A stretch of 42,156 bases of DNA from Gammaproteobacteria bacterium (GTDB lineage: Bacteria > Pseudomonadota > Gammaproteobacteria > Steroidobacterales > Steroidobacteraceae). Every line of letters begins with the position of its first letter. The stretch's first letter is position 1. The stretch lies in the NCBI GenBank assembly GCA_021773365.1, contig JAJFKF010000007.1, positions 1 to 42,156 on the forward strand, in the 5' to 3' direction. The notes under the pieces are model-generated. The model ran no database searches and had not been told where the DNA came from. It saw only the letters and a list, made by a program, of their open reading frames with translations. A program made the position numbers and the translations under genes. Of the stretch, positions 16,433-23,507 are shown piece after piece.

Positions 16433-19400
16433 TCAGAATTGTTTGGTCAGAGAAACTGCAAAGCGACGCAGACGGGAGTCAACTACCGTGTTGTCCGGCA
16501 ATCCAGAGCCGGGGTAGATTGGCGGCAGGCGGTTGAAGAGGTTGAAAATTGTCAACGCTATCCTGGTGTCAGCCAGCGCCGCGGTCAGCCAGCCGGGGCC
16601 CGAGCGGCTCAGGCGGGCATTGCGACTGAAGTCATAGCTGCCATGGAAATCCCAGCGGATGGTCGCAGGAACGTATACGGTCTGATTCAAAGAGAATCGC
16701 GCTCGATCCCGGAACGAAGCAAGCAGACCAAGTTCGCAAGGGCCTCGGCTCCAGAACAGCGAGCCATTCAACTGCAGCGGAAAGACATCGGGTGTCGAAC
16801 TGCTCGACAGAGGCCGGTCCGGCTGGCCGCGAACCTCGCGCAGCGTCATGTGGTTGGCGTTTGCATTCAGAGCGAACTCACCCCAGCGGGTCTGCCGGTT
16901 ATACCTGGCGGCGAAGTCGTAACCGGCCAGGATCTCACTGGCGATGTTCAGATCGAAATCGAGAAAACTCACCACCGGTCCGGCCCAGCCGGCAGGATCG
17001 GTAGCCAGGCTGGGTCCGCGCGTTATGGTCTCAGGAAACAGCACAATTCTCTCGGCCAACGTCAGGCGGCCCGCGCGATCGGTGTACTCGGTTTTATAGT
17101 AACTGGCCGACAATGAAAGCCCGGTAACGCCAGGAACCTCTACAACCATTCCCATGGTGCGGCTTTCCGACTGCTCCGGCCGCAGCTGCGGATTGCCGCC
17201 CACCGTGGTTCGAACTCCGCGCAATACGGGATCTGCCTGCACCGGCTGGTTACCACGCAGCGCGTCGAAATAATCGGGCGTGGGAGCGACGGGTGATGTC
17301 TGCTGAACGGCGCCGCGATACAACTGACTCAAGGTAGGTACTTTGTAGCTGCTGGAGTGCGACGCCCGCAATGTCAGCCAGTGAAGCGGCCGGTAGAGCA
17401 ATCCGTAGCTTGGTTTGGTCGCGGCGGGAAAGTCCGAATAGCGATCATGCCGCGCCGCCACCCTGGCTTCCAGACGATCTGCCCAGCGCAATTGCTGAGC
17501 GCTGGAGATCAGCGGCACATAGACCTCCAGAAAGTAGCCTGAGGTGTGCCGTGCACGCCCATGGGGCGCGGTGCTGGTGGTGGATTGCAGCGGGAATCGA
17601 ACGTCGTCTTCACGGTACTCCGTACCACCGGCCAATCGCACATCACCGGCGCGCAGCGAAAATAACGGACCGTCCGCCTGGGCGGTATAGGTCCTGGTTT
17701 GCACACGCTCGGCATTCCCCGCACTGACCGTCAAGGCCTCGATCGTGCCCGGCGAATTGGGCGAGATGCCGGCCGTACTGTCGTACAGCAGAATGGGGGG
17801 CGTCGGGCTGACAAAGGCCGCAGCGAGTTTAGCCGCATTGAACCCCAGCACCCCATAGCCAAGATCCGGCTGGCTGCGCACCTCTCCCAGCGTGGCCTCG
17901 TAGCCCCAACCGTGAGACAGCGCACCGCGCAAGCCACCATGGAGGGCTCGGTTCTCCGTGATCGACGCCCGCGGCGGAGCGGGTGGCAGATCGTAGAAGA
18001 ATTTTGTCCCGATAATGGGCACTCCGAACGGATTGCCGGGGGCGCCAGCCGGTATACGCGCGGAACCGCTGGCGTAGTATGGAATGGGCGAAGCGGCCAC
18101 CGATGTCAGTCGATTCTCGTTCCACCGCAGCTCGGCAAACGCCGTAAGCCGATCGGTAATCCGGTGCTCGAGGCTGCCCAACACGCTCTTGCGCAGATAA
18201 GGCGTCGAGTACTGGGCAAACTCACCGCCATCGTACAACTGGAAGACCACCGGATTGGCGTAGTCCTGCACGGTGACATTGACGCCGTCGGAGCCGGCCG
18301 GTATGGCCGCCAGACCGGGGTTTAACCCGGGCAGCGGACTGCCATCCGTGGTGCGGATGAATCCAGTGCCCAGAAAGGGCGCGGGGCCGCGAAAGTCCGG
18401 CGCGCCGAACGCCCTACGGTCGAAAGTACGCAGGAACCAGCGATCGGCCCACATCATGCTGTTGGCGTCCTCCACCGAAAGCGTCGCCATTGCCGACAGC
18501 CTGCCGATGGCAAAGCCATGGGTGATACTGGCAGTCTTTACCGCCACGTCACTGTCAAATGTATTCTCGTAGTTCAACTGCACCTGGGTGCCGTGATATT
18601 CCTTTTTCAGAATGACATTGATCACGCCGCCTGCCGCATCGGAGCCGTAAATGGCGCTGGCGCCGTCAAGCAGTACGTCAATCCGCTCGATGGCGGCCAG
18701 CGGGATACCGCTGATATCGTAGCCCTCGTTGCCGCTTTCATGGCCGTTCTTCGGCACGCGCCTGCTGTTCACCAGCAACAATGTGCCGCCGAGTGGCGCG
18801 CCACGCAGGGAAGCCGAGACACGGGTCGAAGCAATATCGGCATAGTGGCTATCGATCACGCTTTGAGTCTGCACCAGCTGACCTAAGGCATAGCTGGACA
18901 CCTGCGGAATGCGGCCGAATATCTCGGCCAGGGAAGAAGCGCCAGAACGTTCGATTTCCTCGCTGGTGATGCTTAGCACGGGCTGAATCGTTGGCCGGCT
19001 GGCCAGGGTCCGGATGCGCGAGCCGGTTACCGTAACTTCGGAATCCGTTTTTTCCACGGCTTCATCAGCCGCCGAAGATGAATCCGGTTTTGCTGTCTGC
19101 GTCGAATCCGCAACCTTCTTCATGGCTTGCAGGGGATCGGTGCCTGCGGAGGCCAGCCTCCAGTCCTCATCGGCGGCTCCGGCCCACTCCCTGGAGAGGG
19201 TGGCGGCCGATGGCGGCGTTGCGCGATCCCCGGAACCCTTCACCACATACGCCGTACCCACCCGTACATGCTTCAAGTCTGTGCCGGCGAGAATCGCCGT
19301 CAGCGCCTGTTCCGGATTCATCATCCCGCTCACGGCAGGCGCCATGCGATCCTTGACCGCGTCGGTCTTGAAAACGATCTGCAAGTCACCCTGATCGGCC

Positions 19401-19540
19401 AGCGACTGGAGCGCCTCGGCCAGGGGACGTGCGGGAATATCGACGCGGAAGGCACCTGTCTGTGCGCCGGCGCTGGAAGCCAGAGCGGTCAGCAGCATAA
19501 GGGTGGCGGCGAACATCTGGGCTCCGATTCTGGTGTACAT
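16433..19540 (-). CDS. TonB-dependent receptor with N-terminal STN signalling domain (module 2)
   Basis: A 1035-residue outer-membrane receptor paralogous to the one at 2153-5233. It has a signal peptide (to about residue 26, ending SSAGAQ), an STN domain near 30-100 (RPLAEALQSLADQGDLQIVF), a long linker, the SEVTVTGSRI segment, a plug (VSASLRGAPLGGTLLLVNSR; RIDVLLDGASAIYGSDAAGG) and a barrel ending in Phe (FAVSLTKQF). The start is ATG at 19540 with a GGGGGGAG run 4 nt before it; an ATG one codon earlier (19543) is possible but too close to the ribosome site. It is divergent from its presumed sigma/FecR pair and followed by the thioredoxin gene. Ligand unknown. Confidence 0.92.
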   Translation of the reverse strand: MYTRIGAQMFAATLMLLTALASSAGAQTGAFRVDIPARPLAEALQSLADQGDLQIVFKTDAVKDRMAPAVSGMMNPEQALTAILAGTDLKHVRVGTAYVVKGSGDRATPPSAATLSREWAGAADEDWRLASAGTDPLQAMKKVADSTQTAKPDSSSAADEAVEKTDSEVTVTGSRIRTLASRPTIQPVLSITSEEIERSGASSLAEIFGRIPQVSSYALGQLVQTQSVIDSHYADIASTRVSASLRGAPLGGTLLLVNSRRVPKNGHESGNEGYDISGIPLAAIERIDVLLDGASAIYGSDAAGGVINVILKKEYHGTQVQLNYENTFDSDVAVKTASITHGFAIGRLSAMATLSVEDANSMMWADRWFLRTFDRRAFGAPDFRGPAPFLGTGFIRTTDGSPLPGLNPGLAAIPAGSDGVNVTVQDYANPVVFQLYDGGEFAQYSTPYLRKSVLGSLEHRITDRLTAFAELRWNENRLTSVAASPIPYYASGSARIPAGAPGNPFGVPIIGTKFFYDLPPAPPRASITENRALHGGLRGALSHGWGYEATLGEVRSQPDLGYGVLGFNAAKLAAAFVSPTPPILLYDSTAGISPNSPGTIEALTVSAGNAERVQTRTYTAQADGPLFSLRAGDVRLAGGTEYREDDVRFPLQSTTSTAPHGRARHTSGYFLEVYVPLISSAQQLRWADRLEARVAARHDRYSDFPAATKPSYGLLYRPLHWLTLRASHSSSYKVPTLSQLYRGAVQQTSPVAPTPDYFDALRGNQPVQADPVLRGVRTTVGGNPQLRPEQSESRTMGMVVEVPGVTGLSLSASYYKTEYTDRAGRLTLAERIVLFPETITRGPSLATDPAGWAGPVVSFLDFDLNIASEILAGYDFAARYNRQTRWGEFALNANANHMTLREVRGQPDRPLSSSSTPDVFPLQLNGSLFWSRGPCELGLLASFRDRARFSLNQTVYVPATIRWDFHGSYDFSRNARLSRSGPGWLTAALADTRIALTIFNLFNRLPPIYPGSGLPDNTVVDSRLRRFAVSLTKQF

Positions 19541-19590
19541 CATTCTCCCCCCTGTGTTATTCGAATGCACCGTCGGCACTGAAGCCGAGT

Positions 19591-19611
19591 TACACCCTCT
19601 AGAGATGTTTT
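19591..19611 (-). promoter_or_regulatory. Promoter-like motif before the module 2 receptor
   Basis: Read on the minus strand, AAAACATCTCTA is followed after 4 nt by GTGTA. The same pattern AARACRTCTYTA-N4-GTGTA lies on the opposite strand at 19685-19705 before the sigma gene. Both start 37 nt from the centre of the intervening hairpin. The motif ends about 50 nt before the receptor ATG. A role as an ECF promoter or regulator site is inferred from the mirrored placement; about 14 of 21 bases match. Confidence 0.4.
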
Positions 19612-19622
19612 CCAGGCCCCCA

Positions 19623-19673
19623 CCCGACACGCCGTCCGCCGCATCCGGACGATGCGGCGGACGGCGTGTCGGG
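19623..19673. repeat. Perfect 23-bp inverted repeat with 5-nt loop
   Basis: Bases 19623-19645 are the exact reverse complement of 19651-19673, with loop CGGAC (19646-19650). Pairing resumes outside through GCCCCC on the left and GGGGGC on the right after a small asymmetric gap. It lies midway between the divergent receptor and sigma genes. There is no T-run on either side on either strand, so it is not a standard terminator. It could insulate the two promoters, form an mRNA leader hairpin, or be a protein-binding palindrome. Confidence 0.9.
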
Positions 19674-19684
19674 TCCGGGGGCTA

Positions 19685-19705
19685 AAGACGTCTTTAATAT
19701 GTGTA
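19685..19705 (+). promoter_or_regulatory. Promoter-like motif before the module 2 sigma gene, with palindrome
   Basis: AAGACGTCTTTA is followed after 4 nt by GTGTA, mirroring 19591-19611. It overlaps the perfect 14-bp palindrome TAAAGACGTCTTTA (19683-19696), a possible operator. It lies 22 nt before the sigma ATG. The regulatory role is inference. Confidence 0.4.
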
Positions 19706-19727
19706 GGCGCTTTTTGTCCCAATCACG

Positions 19728-20303
19728 ATGGCTTCCGATCCCAAACCACTTCGTCCGCATTCCGTACCCGTATCCGCGGCGCACCTGCATGCCGCGCGAC
19801 CAGGTGACAAATCCGACCTGTGGAGCGGGGCGGTGCTGAAGAGCTTCGTACAGCGACTGGGGCGTTCGTCCGCTGACTGCGAGGACATCGTGCAGGAAGC
19901 CTATCTGCGGCTGCTGGAATCATCCCGACGGGGGCGGGCTCCGCGTTCGCCGGTGGGGTACCTGCTGGTGATTGCCCGCAACCTGGTGGCCGAGGCCGGA
20001 CGGCGTTCAGCGCGGGAGGAGCGGCGCGGCCGCGCATTGCAGGTACTCAACGCTCAGCTCGATCCCGCCTCCCCCTCGCCGGAGGAACTCGCCTTTGTGG
20101 AGCAGTCTCGCCAGCGGCTGACACAGGCTTTGCGCGCGCTGCCGGTGCGGGCGCGGCGGGTCTTCCTGTTGCATCGCTACCGAGCATTGCGCCACATCGA
20201 GATTGCCGTGCGTCTGGGCGTGACCGTGCGCACCGTGGAACGGGATATTGCCTGCGCGCTCTCGCGACTCAAAGATGCATTGTCCGAAGGAGATCCGCCG
20301 TGA
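19728..20303 (+). CDS. ECF RNA polymerase sigma factor, FecI type (module 2)
   Basis: A 191-residue sigma factor with region 2 (SSADCEDIVQEAYLRLLESS; SPVGYLLVIARNLVAEAGRR) and region 4 (LPVRARRVFLLHRYRALRHI; RLGVTVRTVERDIACAL) only, plus about 30 extra N-terminal residues. It should recruit polymerase to the receptor promoter and its own. The ATG at 19728 is the only reasonable start; no strong ribosome site is seen. It overlaps fecR by 4 bp (GTGA). Sequence similarity to the module 1 sigma is limited to the conserved helices, so promoter specificity probably differs, in line with the different upstream motifs. Confidence 0.9.
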   Translation: MASDPKPLRPHSVPVSAAHLHAARPGDKSDLWSGAVLKSFVQRLGRSSADCEDIVQEAYLRLLESSRRGRAPRSPVGYLLVIARNLVAEAGRRSAREERRGRALQVLNAQLDPASPSPEELAFVEQSRQRLTQALRALPVRARRVFLLHRYRALRHIEIAVRLGVTVRTVERDIACALSRLKDALSEGDPP

Positions 20304-21352
20304 GAGGAATCCTGTTTGGCAGAAGCGAGTCGCGGCCCGTGCCTGGCAATGCAGCGGAATGGGTAGTCCGCATGCGCTCCGGCTCGCTGGACAAAGGCGC
20401 ACGCGGACAGATACAGCGCTGGATGAATGCCGCACCCGACAATGCCCGCGAGCTGCTGCGCGCGGAGGCGGCGTGGCGCCTGTCAGGCCTGTTGGAAAAC
20501 GACACCGAGGTACAGCACGAGCTTGCGGAGCTCGACGCCCTGGGCGCGACGCCGGCTGGCATGGACGCAACTTATCGCTGGCGTCATGCGCTGCCCCGGC
20601 TGGCTTACGCCGCAGCGACCATCGTACTGGCGGCTGTGGGAATCATGCTGTGGCTACAAAACTCACCGCAAACCCACACCACACTGCGCGGCGAGCAGCG
20701 CGTCATTACGCTTGCCGACAACTCCACCATCACCCTCAATACCGATACGCGTCTGCAGGTGAAGTTTTCCGCCGGCGCGCGGGAAATCACGCTTCAACGC
20801 GGCGAGGCGCTGTTCCAGGTCGCCCGCGATGCCGCCCGACCCTTCATCGTGTATGCCGGCCGCGGTACCACCCGCGCGGTTGGCACGCGTTTCAATGTGC
20901 TCGCCCTGGACAACGGCGTGACCGTATCGGTGCTGGAAGGGCGGGTGGAGGTCACCTCACATGAGCTGCCACGGCGGACATCCACGCCACGCCGCGCTGA
21001 AAGTTCACCCACTGTATCGGTCTCCAGGCTTCTCGATGCCGGCGAGTCGGTTGCCTATGCGCAGGATGGAGAACTTCTCGTGCCTGAGCCCGCATACGCC
21101 TCCCCCGAACGCATCGCCGCCTGGAGCGAGGGCAAGCTGCGCTTCGACGCCTGGCCGCTGGATCGCGCCGTGCGCGAGTACAACCGCTACGTCGCAAAAC
21201 CCATCCGGCTGGACTCACCCGCGGTGGCAGACCTGCCGATCAGCGGCGTATTTCGCGTCGGCGACGCCGGCGCCTTTGTCGCGGCATTGAGGGAATTGGT
21301 GGACGGACAGGTAGTGGACGACGGGACTGCGCTGCGGCTAACCGGGAAGTGA
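20300..21352 (+). CDS. FecR-family anti-sigma factor / regulator (module 2)
   Basis: A 350-residue single-pass membrane regulator. The N-terminal cytoplasmic part (NAAEWVVRMRSGSLDKGARG; RWMNAAPDNARELLRAEAAW) is of FecR N-terminal type. One membrane helix is near residues 100-120 (AYAAATIVLAAVGIMLWL). The FecR domain follows (LRGEQRVITLADNSTITLNT; GEALFQVARDAARPFIVYAG; GTRFNVLALDNGVTVSVLEG). The C-terminal part (KLRFDAWPLDRAVREYNRYV; LPISGVFRVGDAGAFVAAL) is the STN/DUF4974-like region that meets the receptor. The start is GTG at 20300 with AGGAG 8 nt upstream, overlapping the sigma stop. Confidence 0.92.
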   Translation: MRGILFGRSESRPVPGNAAEWVVRMRSGSLDKGARGQIQRWMNAAPDNARELLRAEAAWRLSGLLENDTEVQHELAELDALGATPAGMDATYRWRHALPRLAYAAATIVLAAVGIMLWLQNSPQTHTTLRGEQRVITLADNSTITLNTDTRLQVKFSAGAREITLQRGEALFQVARDAARPFIVYAGRGTTRAVGTRFNVLALDNGVTVSVLEGRVEVTSHELPRRTSTPRRAESSPTVSVSRLLDAGESVAYAQDGELLVPEPAYASPERIAAWSEGKLRFDAWPLDRAVREYNRYVAKPIRLDSPAVADLPISGVFRVGDAGAFVAALRELVDGQVVDDGTALRLTGK

Positions 21353-21498
21353 CGCCACTGCGTTTCGTCGCGGGCGACTCAATATGGATGCCCGGCTCGC
21401 GTTGCGGGAAGTTCATATCGAAGGGCTACGTGGTTTCCAGAGCCCGCAAGATTTAAATTGATCTTGATTGTTATTCAGCCGCACTGGAGGTTAGCGCG

Positions 21499-21918
21499 AT
21501 GTCTCTCACCGGAGGATGCGCCTGCGGACGCGTGCGCTACGAGATTGCTGCGCCGCTGAAGCACGCCCGCAGTTGCCATTGCTCACGGTGTCGCAAGACA
21601 TTCAGCGGCGCCGGCTCGGCCTATGCCGAAGTTGAGCCGGGGTCGTTTTCCTGGACGGCGGGCAGGGACGAACTGGTGGCCTTTGAATCCATGCCGGGAT
21701 GGGGGCTGCAGTTCTGCGGGGTGTGCGGCTCGACGCTGTGTGGTACCTGCAATGGTGAGGTCCATGGCGTGACGTTGGGCTGTGTGGATGGCGATCCCGG
21801 CGTGCAGATCGAGATGCATATATTTGTCGGCTCGCGGGCACCCTGGGATCATATCGGCGGCGATGCTCCACGCCATGAGGCAGGGCCGGAAGTTGAGCCC
21901 GGCGATCAGAGTGCCTGA
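21499..21918 (+). CDS. GFA/CENP-V family zinc protein
   Basis: A 139-residue protein of the glutathione-dependent formaldehyde-activating (GFA) family, a fold that binds structural and catalytic zinc. The Cys pairs are present: GGCACGRVRY (C7, C9), SCHCSRCRKTFSGAGSAY (C26, C28, C31) and FCGVCGSTLCGTC near 72-84. The founding Gfa enzyme joins formaldehyde to glutathione; most relatives have unknown substrates, so the name gives the fold and not the reaction. The ATG at 21499 has GGAGG 8 nt upstream. It appears monocistronic. The last bases overlap a reverse-strand gene fragment (21906-22073). Confidence 0.9.
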   Translation: MSLTGGCACGRVRYEIAAPLKHARSCHCSRCRKTFSGAGSAYAEVEPGSFSWTAGRDELVAFESMPGWGLQFCGVCGSTLCGTCNGEVHGVTLGCVDGDPGVQIEMHIFVGSRAPWDHIGGDAPRHEAGPEVEPGDQSA

Positions 21919-22073
21919 GGGAAGAAACAGTGCTCGCAGGCCATATAGGCGTCGCCCTGGCAATCGGGCGCGCGAACAGAGGCGTGAATGTCGGGGTGTT
22001 CATCACCGCCATTCAGCCGTAAAAAATAGTAGCCATTTTGACGTAAAGGCAGCACTTGCCGGTCCTGACTTTC
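21906..22073 (-). pseudogene. Unidentified C-terminal-like gene fragment
   Basis: On the minus strand, one frame between an in-frame TGA (22076-22074) and a stop at 21906 encodes 55 residues that look like real protein: NGYYFLRLNGGDEHPDIH and RAPDCQGDAYMACEHC, ending FFPQAL. Third codon positions are mostly C/G/T as in genuine genes. It has no start codon of its own near the front, and it lies one frame away from the DUF1801 remnant just upstream. It may be the tail of a frameshifted gene or of a second lost gene. I do not recognise the family. Confidence 0.35.
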
Positions 22074-22275
22074 TCAGCCGGACCAGCAGCTCTGCATGCT
22101 GGTGGAACCCGGCCATGATGCAGATCGTCAGGTCTGATTTTCGCGAGGCGAAGCCGCTGACGAGCCAGTCCCCTTCACGGCCGCTCGCACCGCGGGCCTC
22201 GGGGGTCCATACGAGTGTGGCCCGGACCATCTCCGGTGAGGTGAGAAGGACGACTGATGCACGGGGCGGACTCAT
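22003..22275 (-). pseudogene. Remnant of a DUF1801 protein gene
   Basis: The 90-residue frame contains the recognisable core of DUF1801 proteins at residues about 30-70: ASGREGDWLVSGFASRKSDL followed by ICIMAGFHQHAELLVRLRK. Normal members are about 130-145 residues, with roughly 45 residues before this core and a conserved C-terminal block after it; both are missing or unrecognisable here. An apparent frame change follows near 22070. The flank towards 22312 is AT-rich (CAAATTTAAAATATCATG), unlike the rest of the window. I read this as a decayed gene next to the ATPase. With the fragment at 21906-22073 it accounts for most of the 394 bp between the GFA gene and the ATPase. Confidence 0.6.
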
Positions 22276-22312
22276 CCTTGCAAATTTAAAATATCATGTT
22301 AAAAATGCGAGG

Positions 22313-23494
22313 ATGCTGAAGCGCCGCTGCCATGAGGAAGTCGAGAGCGCCCTGGCCCGCCAGGCCGCCGTGGCGCTGCTGGGTCCGCGACAGGCCGGCA
22401 AGACCACCCTGGCCCTGATGATCGCCGGGACGCGGCCCTCGACCTATCTCGATCTGGAATCGGCACAAGATCGCAGCAAGCTGTCCGACCCCGAACTTTA
22501 TTTCGAGCAGCACGCGGGTGAACTCATCATCCTGGATGAGATTCATCGCGCACCCGAGATCTTTCAGACGCTGCGCGGCGTTATCGACCGGGCGCGACGC
22601 AAAGGAAGGCGCACCGGTCTGTTTCTGCTGCTGGGTTCGGCTGCGATCGATCTTTTGCGCCAGTCGGGCGAGACGCTGGCCGGACGTATCGAGTACGTCA
22701 ATATGGGTCCGCTCGACGCGCTCGAGGTTGGCGCAGCGCGCCCCGTGCAGGAGCGGCTGTGGCTCCGGGGGGGATTCCCGGACAGCTTTCTGGCGGCATC
22801 AGACGAGGACAGCTTTCGCCTGCGGCAGAGCTTTATCCGGACTTATCTGGAGCGCGACGTACAGCAGTTCGGGCCCCGCGTTCCGGCCGAGACGCTCAAC
22901 CGGCTGTGGACCATGCTGGCCCATAATCAGGCGGCCACGCTGAACGCATCGCGTCTGGCCGCCGCACTGGACATGACCTCCCCGACAGTGGCGCGTTACA
23001 TCGACCTGCTGGCCGATCTCCTGCTGGTACGTCGCCTTGCGCCCTTTCACGCCAATGCGGGCAAGCGCCTCGTCAAATCTCCAAAGGTGTATGTGCGCGA
23101 CAGCGGCATCGTCCATGCCCTGCTCGGTCTGCAAACATTCGATGATCTCCTGGGCCATCCGGTAGCCGGCGCCAGCTGGGAGGGTTTCGTCCTGGAATCA
23201 CTTCTGTCTGCGGCACCTTCGACGGTCGCGGCGAGTTTCTACCGCACCGCCGCCGGAGCGGAAATGGATCTTGTGCTTGAACTCGGCGCTCGAGCAGGGC
23301 GCTGGGCGATCGAGATCAAACGCGGACTCGCGCCCACGCTCTCGAAAGGATTTCACAATGCACGCGAGGATCTCGCGCCACGAAAGACCTTCGTCGTTTA
23401 CTCCGGAACGGAGCGCTACCCACTCGCCGAAGGCGTCGAAGCCATCGGCCACGTGACGATGGCGCAGGAACTCGCGCTATCGCTGCGCCGCTGA
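22313..23494 (+). CDS. AAA-family ATPase with C-terminal DUF4143 domain
   Basis: A 393-residue protein of the common ATPase-plus-DUF4143 type. Walker A is LLGPRQAGKTTLAL (near residue 24) and Walker B is ELIILDEIHRAPE (near 70). A sensor-like segment FLLLGSAAIDLL follows. The DUF4143 part spans about 200-350, with RTYLERDVQQFG, a winged-helix-like SRLAAALDMTSPTVARYIDL, VYVRDSGIVHALLGL and a nuclease-like tail GAEMDLVLELG...WAIEIKR. Proteins of this kind are widespread, often in mobile or defence-rich regions, but their role is not established. ATG at 22313 is the only sensible start; an in-frame extension runs upstream through non-coding DNA. It is flanked by gene debris, suggesting acquisition or decay nearby. 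Confidence 0.88.
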   Translation: MLKRRCHEEVESALARQAAVALLGPRQAGKTTLALMIAGTRPSTYLDLESAQDRSKLSDPELYFEQHAGELIILDEIHRAPEIFQTLRGVIDRARRKGRRTGLFLLLGSAAIDLLRQSGETLAGRIEYVNMGPLDALEVGAARPVQERLWLRGGFPDSFLAASDEDSFRLRQSFIRTYLERDVQQFGPRVPAETLNRLWTMLAHNQAATLNASRLAAALDMTSPTVARYIDLLADLLLVRRLAPFHANAGKRLVKSPKVYVRDSGIVHALLGLQTFDDLLGHPVAGASWEGFVLESLLSAAPSTVAASFYRTAAGAEMDLVLELGARAGRWAIEIKRGLAPTLSKGFHNAREDLAPRKTFVVYSGTERYPLAEGVEAIGHVTMAQELALSLRR

Positions 23495-23507
23495 CGGAAT
23501 TCCCGGC

